From Polynucleobacter necessarius (lineage in GTDB: Bacteria > Pseudomonadota > Gammaproteobacteria > Burkholderiales > Burkholderiaceae), in contig NZ_LT606949.1 of NCBI RefSeq assembly GCF_900095215.1, forward strand, positions 426,284 to 490,283: DNA of 64,000 bases. The letters run 5' to 3'. A program made the position numbers and the translations under genes. Under the pieces are notes generated by a model that worked only from the letters and a program-made list of their open reading frames with translations, ran no database searches and had not been told where the DNA came from. Of this stretch, positions 55,332-64,000 are shown in pieces; position 1 is the stretch's first letter; every line of letters begins with the position of its first letter.

Positions 55332-55973
55332 ATGGTGAAACGAACAACCTGGTTTTTTAATCCTAAGTACAGTCATATTCCTCTCTGTATGCGCTGGACT
55401 AAGCGGCGGTTCCGTTTATCGCCTGGAGAACTATCAAGGCAAAACAGTGCTGAGCGCGAATTCAAAAACATCCGCATCGGGGTTGGCTGTCAAGTTACGT
55501 TCGCGTCAGGCCGCCAATTTGTTATTGCAGTGGGAGTGGAAGGAAATAAATCCCATCGTCAATGCGGATAATGCGGACGATGCCCCACTTCGCATCTTAG
55601 TTGCATTTGATGGCAATAAATCGAAGTTACCCTTAAAAGAAAAGATGACTGTTGAGATGGCTAATCTAATTAGCGGACAAGAGATGCCATATGCCACATT
55701 GATGCATATCTGGTCAGGTAAATCTCCTGTTGATACCATCATCTTAATGCGCACACCTCACGCATTAAGATGATCGTGGTGGATTCTGGTTGGGATAATT
55801 TAGGGCAGTGGCAAAAGCATCAGCGGAATTTGGCGGCTGACTATAAACGTGCCTATCGCGAGTCTCCCGGTGAGGTTATTGGGATTGCCTTGCTGACCGA
55901 TACAGACAATACTAAGTCAGAAACGCGTGCCTTTTACGGTGATATTGAATTGATTCGCAAAAATTCAAAATAA
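55332..55973 (+). pseudogene. DUF3047 family lipoprotein, two frameshifts
   Basis: DUF3047 proteins are uncharacterised secreted proteins. After MVKRTTW one extra base in the T6 run at 55353-55358 shifts the frame; removing it gives a lipoprotein signal (FLILSTVIFLSVCAG, with Cys as the probable lipid site) and then YRLENYQGKTVLSANSKTSASGLAVKL. A base missing near 55747-55749 moves the last part to another frame, where MIVVDSGWDNLGQWQ and FYGDIELIRKN end at 55973. The stretch between signal and YRLENYQ is shorter than I expect for the family, so an internal deletion is also possible. Confidence 0.78.
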
Positions 55974-56000
55974 GCGAAGCAGTTCGCCAAAACTATTTAT

Positions 56001-58051
56001 TTAGATTTGGTGACCGGGATGCCAGCGCTTCAGTAAAAGCGCATTACTCAGGACACAAAAACTCGATAACGCCATAGCGCTACCAGCCAGCATAGGCGAG
56101 AGATAGCCTAGGGCGGCCAAAGGGATGCCCGTATCATTCAAGATAAAAGCCCAGAACAAATTTTGCTGAATCTTTTTCCAGGTGCGCTTGGAGATATCGA
56201 CTGCATTTGCCACTAAGTTGGGATCGCCTCTCATCAGGGTAATGCCGGCTGCTTGCATGGCCACGTCGGTGCCAGTAGACATTGCCATGCCCACATCTGC
56301 GGTTGCTAGGGCGGGTGCATCATTTACACCATCACCTACCATTGCGACATATTGTCTTTGTCCATCTTTTGATTGAAGTTTACGAATAATTTCTGCTTTA
56401 TCGCCGGGCAGAATTTGCGCGAAGACTTCTTGAATGCCGATGGTATTGGCAACACGTTTGGCTGCGGCGAGATTGTCACCAGAGAGCATTACTGCTCGAA
56501 GATGCAAATGATGTAGTGAGGAGACTGCTTCTCTAGCATTGTCTTTGAGCTCGTCTCCAAAGGCAATGATGGCGATTGGTGCTGGAGACACGCCATTATT
56601 TACTAATGCAGAAACAGTTTGGCCGGCATCAAAACAGGCTTGCGCTTTGTCCATTATTGCGGAGTGATGATGGCTACCTTCTAGTGCAGCAATGCTTTGC
56701 AGACTAAGACTTTGACCTGCAAAAATTCCTGAGATGGGTTTTCCGCTAATACAGATACCGGGAATGGCTTTGCTATCGGTTTTGGCACTTGGCTTGAGAT
56801 CTTTTTGCTTGGCGGCGTCGAGTAGCGCTTTTGCAAGAGGATGTTCGCTTCCTAGATGTAAACCTGCGGCGCTTGCTAGGATGTCATTTTTGGAAACTGA
56901 ATGGTCTAATGCAATGATTTTTAGCAGTCTCGGTTTGCCGACCGTGAGCGTTCCTGTTTTATCAAAGGCAACCACGTTCAGGCGATGCGCTAATTCCAAA
57001 ACTTGAGGATCTTTAATGAGAATTCCAAAGCGGGCTGCGACCCCTGTGCCGGCCATGATGGCCGCGGGTGTGGCAAGACTTAGCGCGCAAGGGCCAGCAA
57101 TGACGAGGACGCGTTCCCCATTAAGGGGGCCGCCGATGACTTTTCCGTTGATATATGTTTTGACTGGCTCGCGTTCTCCAGTGAGGAGAGACTCATCTAC
57201 GTGGCTATTGCCAAGCAAGATGATTCCATCTACCGGTATACGCTCGCCAGGCAATACCAATATACGATCTTTGGGAAACACTTGATCCAGGGGAAGATCT
57301 CGAAATTGATCCAACGCGGAGTTATCGGTGATCACGATATCGCGCTCTATTGCTTTGGCATGCTCTGGCCATAATTTTTGTAAAGCGCGTATTGCTTCGC
57401 TTGTTTGTTGCTTTGCTCTGGCCTCCAGCCATTTGCCAAGCAAGACCATGCAAATAATTACGGCCGAGCCCTCAAAGTAGAGTTCGTGATTCGCGTGGGG
57501 TGACGCAATCATTTGATAAATACTTAAACCGTACGCTGCAGTGGTGCCGAAGGCTACGAGTAAATCCATATTGCCAACACCTGACATTAGGGATTTGAAG
57601 CCTGATTTATAAAAGAGCCATCTTAAAAAAAATTGCACAGGAGTGGCGAGTAGAAGTTGCCACTTTGGTGAAAGTGCCCAATGTATGCCAAATGGCATAA
57701 GGAGCATGGGCAAAAAGAGTGAGGCGGAGAGGATGAATCCCAGCAATACTCGTCCCAGTTCATCCGTACCCCAGAATAGTTTCGATGGGGCCAGTTCGAC
57801 CATGCCATGGGGCAAGCTTATTTTGGCTTCATACCCTGTTTTTTGGACTGCGGCGATTAAGTCATTAATTTCAGTCTTTGAGTCCGGTTTTAGGCGGATT
57901 TTGGCCTGCTCGGTAGCCAATTCACGCTAGCCGCTTCTACCCCAGGAATCCTGTCTAAAGCCTTCTCAAACCTGCCAACGCAGGATGCGCAGGTCATGCC
58001 GCCGATATCTAGGGTAAATAGCTCTGATTTAATGTCGTTTTGAGGGCTCAT
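56001..58051 (-). pseudogene. copA: Copper-type P1B ATPase, frameshift, internal deletion and lost CPC
   Basis: CopA-type ATPases export Cu+ across the inner membrane. From ATG 58051 the metal-binding HMA domain is present with GMTCASC, but a missing T at about 57921-57926 shifts the frame inside it (SVNLATEQ). The rest is one open frame with DKTGTLT, SEHPLAK and GDGVNDAP. Two more defects are seen. After GGPLNGE the sequence jumps to VLVIAGPCALSLATP, so about 70 residues carrying two membrane helices are missing in frame near 57106-57116. The CPC ion-binding motif reads GPC (codon 57093-57095). TGES reads TGER. It is divergent from a small HMA protein. Confidence 0.9.
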
Positions 58052-58071
58052 ATAGAAGATAATCTACTTGT

Positions 58072-58296
58072 ATGCAAGCCATATTTACATCAAAAAGGCC
58101 TATATTGTGGACTCTAAAAGTATCTAGAATGACCCGTGGAGGCTGTATTAACGCCGTAACTCGAGAAATCCAAGCTCAGGACCCGCAAGCAAAAGTTCAG
58201 GCGGATTTGGCCAGTCAAATTGTGACTCTGGAAACCATCTTATCGGCAGAGCAAGCAAGCCGGCTTATAACAGATGCTGGTTTTCCGGTTGCTTAA
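58072..58296 (+). pseudogene. CopZ-like HMA protein that has lost its CxxC motif
   Basis: Small heavy-metal-associated proteins of about 65 residues carry Cu+ by the two cysteines of GMTCxxC. Here the fold is recognisable (TLKVS ... NAVTREIQ ... LSAEQASRLITDAGFPVA), and the frame is open, but the motif reads RMTRGGC: Gly to Arg and the first Cys to Arg, so bidentate copper binding is impossible. TTG at 58105, six bases after AAAAGG, would give a normal-length protein; the longer ATG at 58072 is an alternative. It is divergent from the broken copper ATPase, so both halves of the copper-handling pair have decayed. Confidence 0.65.
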
Positions 58297-58365
58297 TAAG
58301 CATTGTTTAGAATGTCGGCAAACCTAGCAAAACCCGTAGTTTTTGTTCTAAAAGGATCGTGATTT

Positions 58366-59013
58366 ATGTTCTTCAGTAAGTTAATGCCTCACGATGGTAA
58401 TTTCTTCGAGTTATTCAATGAGCACGCCAACAATATTGTTTCCGCTTCCGAATCTTTTTTAAAGTTCGTTGAGCATTACAACGATGAAACCCTGCGCGCT
58501 AAATATACGGAAGATGTTGATAAAGCAGAGCATGCTTGCGATAATGTTGTAAAAGAAGTGCATCGCCGTTTGCATAAAACCTTTATTACGCCAATCGATC
58601 GTGAGCAAATTTTCTCTCTCATTAATACGATGGATGATGTGGCTGACTTGTTGCAAAACGGCACAGAAGCGATGCATTTGTATGACGTCAAGCAAATGAC
58701 GCCTGAAATGCTACAAATGGCAGAGCTTTGCAATCAATGTTGCATCGGCATGAGAAATGCTGTTGCAGCATTAAAGGATATCTCCGATCCTGAGGTAGCT
58801 AAGGCGGCATTGAAAACTTGTGATGAGATTGATCACTTGGAATCTGGCGTTGACCGCCTGCTATCGACCGCGATTACCCGCCTATTCCGTGAAGCCATCG
58901 AAGTACGTGAGCTGATTAAGTGCCAGCGCATTTATGAGTTGCTTGAGGAAGTTACCGATAAATGTGAAGACGTTGCCAATTTGGTTGAAGGCATTGTTCT
59001 TGAAAATTCTTAA
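58366..59013 (+). CDS. DUF47 / PhoU-like phosphate transport accessory protein
   Basis: DUF47 (TIGR00153) proteins are helical-bundle relatives of PhoU that lie beside low-affinity phosphate transporters and are thought to control them. The 215-residue product has the repeated E/D-rich helices (EHACDNVVKEVHRRLHKTFITPIDREQIFSL; CDEIDHLESGVDRLL) that bind metal in PhoU-like proteins. It precedes pit by 11 bases in an operon. Intact. Confidence 0.88.
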   Translation: MFFSKLMPHDGNFFELFNEHANNIVSASESFLKFVEHYNDETLRAKYTEDVDKAEHACDNVVKEVHRRLHKTFITPIDREQIFSLINTMDDVADLLQNGTEAMHLYDVKQMTPEMLQMAELCNQCCIGMRNAVAALKDISDPEVAKAALKTCDEIDHLESGVDRLLSTAITRLFREAIEVRELIKCQRIYELLEEVTDKCEDVANLVEGIVLENS

Positions 59014-59024
59014 GGCGAATTAAG

Positions 59025-60035
59025 TTGCCATCGACAGAAGTAGCTTTTTGGGTCGTAGCGCTTTTAGTGGCGCTAGCCCTTGCATTCGATTTCATGAATG
59101 GATTTCATGATGCGGCCAACTCTATTGCAACCGTAGTCTCGACCGGCGTTTTAAAGCCGCAACAGGCAGTAGTGTTCGCAGCCTTCTTTAACTTTTTGGC
59201 GATTGTCATTTTCCATTTAAGCGTTTCTGCCACAGTAGGAAAGGGAATTGTTCATCCCGCAGCCGTGGACTTGCATATGATCTTTGGCGCTCTGGTTGGC
59301 GCAATTGTTTGGAACGTGATTACTTGGTATTACGGTATTCCTTCAAGCTCATCTCATGCTTTGATTGGCGGCTTGGTTGGCGCGGCATTGCCAAAGGCAG
59401 GGGTTGATGGCTTGGTTTGGTCAGGAATTATTAAAACTGTTTCCTTCATCTTTATCTCCCCATTTGTTGGCTTCTTGCTTGGCTCTTTGATGATGTTGAT
59501 AGTGGCCTGGGTTTGTCGAAATGCAAATCTGGCTAAAACAGACCGCTGGTTCCGCCGCCTTCAGTTGCTATCTGCGAGCGCCTATAGCTTGGGTCATGGC
59601 GGCAATGACGCTCAAAAGACCATCGGCATTATTTGGCTTTTACTCATCATCACTGGCTATGCCGAAGCTGGCGCAAAGATGCCGCCTACTTGGACAATTA
59701 TTTGCTGCTACATCGCAATCGCGATGGGCACGATGTTTGGTGGTTGGCGCATCGTCAAAACTATGGGTCAAAAACTCACCAAACTCAAGCCTGTAGGTGG
59801 TTTCTGTGCCGAGACTGGTGGCGCGATTACCTTATTCGCGGCAACTGCTTTAGGAGTTCCGGTTTCTACTACCCACACAATCACTGGTGCTATTGTTGGG
59901 GTTGGATCAACCCAAAGGGCCAGTGCCGTCCGCTGGGGTGTGGCTGGAAACATCGTCTGGGCATGGATCTTCACCATTCCAGCGACTGCTTTGATGTCCA
60001 TGGCAGTCTATTACTTGAGCCTACTAATTTTTTAA
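59025..60035 (+). CDS. pit: Low-affinity inorganic phosphate transporter (Pit family)
   Basis: Pit transporters import metal-phosphate by proton symport. The 336-residue inner-membrane protein has about ten hydrophobic segments and the two inverted PHO4 signatures: GFHDAANSIATVVST near the N terminus and GHGGNDAQKTIGII in the second half, with VPVSTTHTITGAI-like PVSTTHTITGAIVG. The start is TTG at 59025, 11 bases after the DUF47 gene. No high-affinity pst genes lie in the window. Confidence 0.93.
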   Translation: MPSTEVAFWVVALLVALALAFDFMNGFHDAANSIATVVSTGVLKPQQAVVFAAFFNFLAIVIFHLSVSATVGKGIVHPAAVDLHMIFGALVGAIVWNVITWYYGIPSSSSHALIGGLVGAALPKAGVDGLVWSGIIKTVSFIFISPFVGFLLGSLMMLIVAWVCRNANLAKTDRWFRRLQLLSASAYSLGHGGNDAQKTIGIIWLLLIITGYAEAGAKMPPTWTIICCYIAIAMGTMFGGWRIVKTMGQKLTKLKPVGGFCAETGGAITLFAATALGVPVSTTHTITGAIVGVGSTQRASAVRWGVAGNIVWAWIFTIPATALMSMAVYYLSLLIF

Positions 60036-60121
60036 AGCCGTTAGCTAAAGGTGGTTGGTATCACTTGCGGCAAATATTTTCGGCTACGAGTAAGCTAGCG
60101 CTAATTTAAGAAAATACTTGA

Positions 60122-60144
60122 AACCTAGAAGCTCATTCTAGGTT
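60122..60144. repeat. Perfect 9-bp inverted repeat upstream of mrp
   Basis: AACCTAGAA (60122-60130) and TTCTAGGTT (60136-60144) with a five-base loop GCTCA. No T run follows, so it may end pit transcription weakly or control mrp, whose ribosome binding site AGGAGAAGG lies about ten bases beyond. It resembles in design, not sequence, the repeat at 16478-16500. Confidence 0.5.
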
Positions 60145-60165
60145 GACTCATATTAGGAGAAGGTT

Positions 60166-61254
60166 GTGGCGGTTACACCGGAAGTGGTACAAGCGGCACT
60201 CAAAAGCTTAGTTGATCCCAATACTAAAGTTGATTTCGTCACTACAAAAAATATTAAAAATCTTCGCGTAGAAGATGGCGATGTGTCTTTGGATGTCGTG
60301 CTTAGCTATCCTGCCAAAAGCCAGTTTGATGCCATTCGTAAATCAGTTATTACTGCTCTGCGTGAATTGCCAGGCGTAAAAAACGTCAGTGTGAATGTGA
60401 GTAGTCAAATTGTCGCGTATGCGGTACAGCGTGGACTGAAGTTGTTGCCTGGTGTAAAAAATATTATTGCTGTTGCTAGTGGTAAAGGTGGTGTGGGTAA
60501 ATCTACTACGGCGGTCAATTTAGCCTTAGCTCTTGCAGCTGAGGGCGCACAGATTGGTATCTTAGATGCGGACATTTATGGCCCAAGCCAGCCGATGATG
60601 TTGGGTATTACCGGTAGGCCAGATTCTATTGAAGAGAATACGATTGAACCAATGGAGGCTTATGACCTGCAAGCGAGCTCAATTGGCTTTTTAATTGATG
60701 ATGATGCGCCGATGGTTTGGCGTGGCCCAATGGTGACTTCGGCTCTTGAGCAATTGCTTCGTCAAACCCGTTGGCGCGATTTGGATTATTTAATAGTGGA
60801 TATGCCGCCTGGTACGGGTGATATTCAGCTGACACTGGCGCAAAAAGTTCCTGTAACCGGTTCAGTGATTGTGACTACGCCTCAAGATATCGCATTGCTC
60901 GATGCTCGTAAAGGTCTCAAGATGTTTGCGAAGGTAGGGGTGCCCATCATCGGCATTATTGAAAATATGAGTACTTACGTTTGCACAAAATGTGGACATG
61001 AAGAACATGTATTCGGTACTGGTGGTGGCGAAAAAATGTGCAAAGAGTATGGCGTGGATTTTTTGGGATCTTTACCCCTCAATCTTTCTATTCGTGAGCA
61101 GGCTGATGCGGGGCGCCCAACGGTAGTTGCCGACCCAGACGGCGCTATTAGCGCAATCTATAAAGGCATTGCTAGACAGGTAGCTATCCGTGTTGCTACT
61201 CTGTCTAAAGATATGAGTAGTAAATTCCCGAATATCGTTGTTCAAAACACTTGA
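60166..61254 (+). CDS. apbC: Mrp/ApbC iron-sulfur cluster carrier ATPase
   Basis: Mrp/ApbC is a dimeric P-loop NTPase that carries a [4Fe-4S] cluster to apo-enzymes. The 362-residue product has an N-terminal DUF59 domain (about residues 1-90), the deviant Walker A ASGKGGVGKSTTAVNLA (about residue 105), DADIYGPSQPMML, DMPPGTGD and the C-terminal cluster-binding CxxC in CTKCGHEEHVFG. The start is GTG at 60166 after a strong AGGAGAAGG. Intact, in contrast to the Fe-S-protein cluster that follows. Confidence 0.95.
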   Translation: MAVTPEVVQAALKSLVDPNTKVDFVTTKNIKNLRVEDGDVSLDVVLSYPAKSQFDAIRKSVITALRELPGVKNVSVNVSSQIVAYAVQRGLKLLPGVKNIIAVASGKGGVGKSTTAVNLALALAAEGAQIGILDADIYGPSQPMMLGITGRPDSIEENTIEPMEAYDLQASSIGFLIDDDAPMVWRGPMVTSALEQLLRQTRWRDLDYLIVDMPPGTGDIQLTLAQKVPVTGSVIVTTPQDIALLDARKGLKMFAKVGVPIIGIIENMSTYVCTKCGHEEHVFGTGGGEKMCKEYGVDFLGSLPLNLSIREQADAGRPTVVADPDGAISAIYKGIARQVAIRVATLSKDMSSKFPNIVVQNT

Positions 61255-61268
61255 GGCTCTGAACATTT

Positions 61269-61796
61269 ATGCGTTTTGCGGTAGTAATACGTAAACAAAA
61301 TATTGATAACCCCTGGGTTTCATACCGCTGGGCGCCTCAGGAAGTATTGCCTGACTTTGGGCAATTCAATGCTAATCAAAGTAATTCCATTTCTGGTCAG
61401 CTTCTTGGGCGAGATGACGCAGGCGAGTCTTGGTTGTTCACTGGTTACGAATGAGATCTTTTTCCGGATGAGGCTGAAGGCTACTACCTCAATGTTTCGA
61501 CTACAACACCCAGTTGGTTTGTGATGTGGCGCTTAGAGGACGATATTGAGCGTGATATTGATGGGCAATCAATTGCTTTGGCAAAGTCTGAATCATCCTT
61601 CGCGGTCCCACATCGTATTTGTGTGAGCTATAACGAAGCTGCTGGTTTGCTTGATGGTGGTGAGTCAGTGTACGCGATCAGGATGAGTGGGCAGTATGCA
61701 TCGTGACTGCAAGAGTATATCAACGACAACTACCGTCCTGAACCCAAAAAACGTCATAAGCCCGCCTCATTTAAAGGCGCTGAGCGTCCAGCGTAG
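61269..61796 (+). pseudogene. DUF3305 protein, two nonsense codons
   Basis: DUF3305 genes are found with DUF3306 and ferredoxin-type genes next to formate dehydrogenase in betaproteobacteria; the function is unknown. The frame from ATG 61269 reads MRFAVVIRKQNIDNPWVSYRW, then TGA at 61452-61454, then LFPDEAEGYYLNVSTTTPSWFVMWR, then TGA at 61704-61706 where Trp is likely, then LQEYINDNYRPEPKKRHKP to the TAG at 61794-61796. Both stops lie in one frame, so they are substitutions, and sequence between and after them is well kept. Confidence 0.85.
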
Positions 61797-61801
61797 GAAT
61801 C

Positions 61802-62467
61802 ATGGCTGATAGATTTCTTAGTCGCTGGTCTAAACGCAAGGCGGCTAAAGACAATGATTCCTTAGAGAAAAAAGTTGAAGCCCCGCAGTCTTCTGGGGAT
61901 CCCCCTGTGGAGAAGGTTGTCGAAGAAGCTGCGCCGCTCCCCACTTTGGAAGATGTTGCCAAGATTGATCGATTTGACCCCGATTTTTCCGGGTTCATGA
62001 AGCCAGATGTGGATCCTGGTGTCCAACAGGCCGCCTTAAAGAGAATGTTTACCGATCCTCATTTCAACATCATGGATGGATTGGATATCTATATTGATGA
62101 CTACAGCAAGCTAGATCCTCTGCCGCCAGGCATGCTGGATAGAATGGTGCAAAGTGATATGTTGAAGCTTTTTCCTCAAGCGCCCGAGACAACGCAAAAT
62201 ACAAAACAAGCCGAGCACCAAGTTGACGATCTGTCGATCGAGAGCGGTAAATTGGAGGTGCGGCAGGAAACTGATTTAACATCCACACAGCAAAAAGCCT
62301 CCGATCGCTTGGCTCAAGTGCCACATGAAGTGTCAAAAGAGCATGAACAGAAAAAACCTAAGAAGATAGCGCATGAGGCAAAAATTAGTCTGCCATTGCA
62401 ATTGCAATGGCACTATGCCTTTGGATGCAAAAGCCTTGGGTGTGCCAATTCATCAATCTTGATGTAG
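61802..62467 (+). CDS. DUF3306 protein, probably with a degraded C terminus
   Basis: The start (MADRFLSRWSKRKAA) and the segment LEDVAKIDRFDPDFSGFM ... DPGVQQAALKRMFTDPHFNIMDGLDIYIDDY are characteristic of DUF3306, a partner of DUF3305 near formate dehydrogenase genes. Residues beyond about 190 (KKIAHEAKI onward) overlap in another frame with the start of the ferredoxin-type gene at 62373 and do not look like family sequence, so the original stop was probably nearer 62373 and a small indel has opened a readthrough. It may still yield a protein but its partners are broken. Confidence 0.6.
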   Translation: MADRFLSRWSKRKAAKDNDSLEKKVEAPQSSGDPPVEKVVEEAAPLPTLEDVAKIDRFDPDFSGFMKPDVDPGVQQAALKRMFTDPHFNIMDGLDIYIDDYSKLDPLPPGMLDRMVQSDMLKLFPQAPETTQNTKQAEHQVDDLSIESGKLEVRQETDLTSTQQKASDRLAQVPHEVSKEHEQKKPKKIAHEAKISLPLQLQWHYAFGCKSLGCANSSILM

Positions 62468-64000
62468 ACAAGAAGTAGGCTCTTTTTTAAAAGCCTGAGA
62501 TGATTCGGATTCTTTGGTGGTTGCCTGTACCCAAGAGGGCGCGCTGTTTAGTGAATTGGCCGATCAAGTCGAGCAGCCTCTGATTGCGCCACTGCGTTTT
62601 GTCAATATTCGTGAAGTGGCCGGCTGGACGCAAGAGGCCAAAACCTCTGGCCCTAAAATTGCCGCGTTATTGGCATTGGCGGATATACCCGAGGCTGAGC
62701 CTGTTCCAGTTGTGAACTATGAAAGCCGGGGTAGATTGTTGATTATTGGCGCTGGATCACAGGCCATTCCATGGGCTGCAAAACTCAGTTCCTCACTAGA
62801 TGTTTCTGTTTTATGTACTGAGCCTGGTGACTTACCGCTTACTCGAGGCTACCCGATTTACACCGGTGGGATAACTAAGCGAGATGGATATTTAGGAAAT
62901 TTCTCGGTGAGTTGGGATTTACAAAACCCGATTGATCCTGAGATGTGCACTCGCTGTGGAGCTTGTGTTGAGGCATGTCCTGAACAAGCTATCGATCTTT
63001 CTTTTCCGATTGATTTAAACAAATGCAAATCCCATCGCGCATGTGTCACTACTTGCGCAAGTATCGGCGCTATTGGTTTTGATCGCAAAGAGCGAGATCG
63101 TCATTCTGAATTTGATCTTATTTTAGATTTGCGTGCAGATCCAAAGATGCGCATGAGTCAAACTCCACAGGGCTATTTCGCTCCTGGAACCGATCCTCTG
63201 GAGCAGGCATTGGCTGTTAATCAGTTATCAGAAATGGTTGTGGAGTTTGAGAAGCCTAAATATTTTGCTTATAACGAAAAGATTTGCGCGCACGGTCGTA
63301 ATGGCAAAGTGGGTTGTAGCGCTTGTATTGATGTTTGTTCGACCGGAGCCATTGGGTCGATATTTAAAAATGGCCAAGGCTCAGTTGAGGTGAACCCCAA
63401 TCTTGGTATGGGATGTGGGGCTTGCGCAACGACATGTCCTTCTGGCGCTATGCGATACAACTACCCTAGTGTTTCTCATCAAGGTAAAGAGGTGAAGACA
63501 CTAGTCAGTGCGTTTACGGCAGCAGCTAAAAAGTTGAACCAGGCGATTGCCCCCCAGCTTACTTTTGCATACCTTAAAAGCTGGCACGCAAATGATTGAC
63601 GGATTGGGTAGGTCTGCACATTTCATGCCAAAACAGTTTGAAGGCTTGCCAGCGTTTGTTATTCCTTATGGCATTGAGCATATCGCCTCTATCGGCCTGG
63701 ACTTATGACTTGGAGCTCTCTCGTATGGTTTTGCCGATGTCACACTACTGTTAAGTGGGAATGAGGACCCCGCATACCGCGCCGCTCTTGAAGAGCAAGC
63801 GAATTTAGCAAATAGCATCCTGAAGGCTTATGGCTTTAATGAGCGCATTCATTTGATATTGGCAAGCTCCCCTGATGATTTATCCGCAGTGTCTAAAGCA
63901 ATGGGATTATTCCGTCAGCGAAGAGCTCTGAGTCCCATCTGCACTCCTGCAAGTATTGGTTTATCCAATCAAAAACGTGAAACGTTGGAAGCGGTTTTAG
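62373..64000 (+). pseudogene. Multi-cluster 4Fe-4S ferredoxin-type protein, at least four lesions, runs off the edge
   Basis: These large ferredoxin-like proteins accompany DUF3305/DUF3306 at formate dehydrogenase loci and probably handle electron transfer or cofactor assembly. From ATG 62373 the frame reads MRQKLVCHCNCNGTMPLDAKALG, then TGA 62460-62462 and TGA 62496-62498 break it. An open stretch follows with cluster motifs CTRCGACVEACPEQ, CKSHRACVTTC, CSACIDVC and CGACATTCPSGAM. A frameshift near 63585-63592 moves the remainder (QFEGLPAFVIPYGIEHIASIGLDL) to another frame, and TGA 63706-63708 replaces the Trp before LGALSYGF. The gene continues beyond 64000. A TGCAAT hexamer is tandemly doubled at about 62397-62408. 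Confidence 0.87.

Overview
The window reads as a betaproteobacterial chromosome segment of the Burkholderiales type. The strongest organism guess is Polynucleobacter, most likely the reduced-genome P. necessarius symbiont lineage. The basis is the gene order (rpsB-tsf-pyrH-frr-uppS-cdsA-dxr-rseP-bamA-skp-lpxD-fabZ-lpxA-lpxB-rnhB and ratA-rnfH-guaB-guaA), the smc-zipA-ligA string, a QueE with the CX14CX2C cluster motif, and many small-lesion pseudogenes beside intact housekeeping genes. The species name is inference, not something the sequence states.

Positions 1-35,000 are mostly intact core genes. They cover a frameshifted kup tail, radA, prmB, lysine/peptidoglycan precursor synthesis (dapE, dapD), chromosome and division genes (smc, zipA, ligA), nitrogen sensing (glnD), map, and then one long co-directional run from rpsB to a TrmH-type methyltransferase for translation, isoprenoid, phospholipid, outer-membrane and lipid A synthesis. 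The run holds one wreck: rseP, with a nonsense codon and two frameshifts between intact dxr and bamA. The ppsR/ppsA pair closes this half.

Positions 35,000-64,000 alternate intact core genes (smpB, ratA, rnfH, guaB, guaA, queD, tadA, a PAP2 phosphatase, three envelope-type proteins, a DUF47 protein, pit, mrp) with blocks of decaying genes. These blocks are: (i) an Anbu proteasome-like operon (Anbu, transglutaminase-like, alpha-E, permuted ATP-grasp), in which only the transglutaminase-like frame survives; (ii) a DUF455 / B12-type radical SAM / secreted protein trio, all broken; (iii) queE, broken while queD is intact; (iv) an LD-carboxypeptidase and rlmJ; (v) a DUF3047 lipoprotein; (vi) a copper-type P-ATPase plus a small HMA protein that has lost its CxxC motif; (vii) a DUF3305/DUF3306/ferredoxin cluster of the kind found beside formate dehydrogenase, running off the right edge.

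The lesions are nonsense substitutions and single-base indels; I see no transposase, phage gene, CRISPR array, tRNA or rRNA. The likely biology is relaxed selection in a host-restricted bacterium: growth functions are kept while metal efflux, a peptide-tag/proteolysis system, tRNA queuosine synthesis, formate metabolism accessories and some envelope maintenance are lost. No novel active system stands out. The most instructive objects are the co-decaying gene sets, because shared decay points to shared function.
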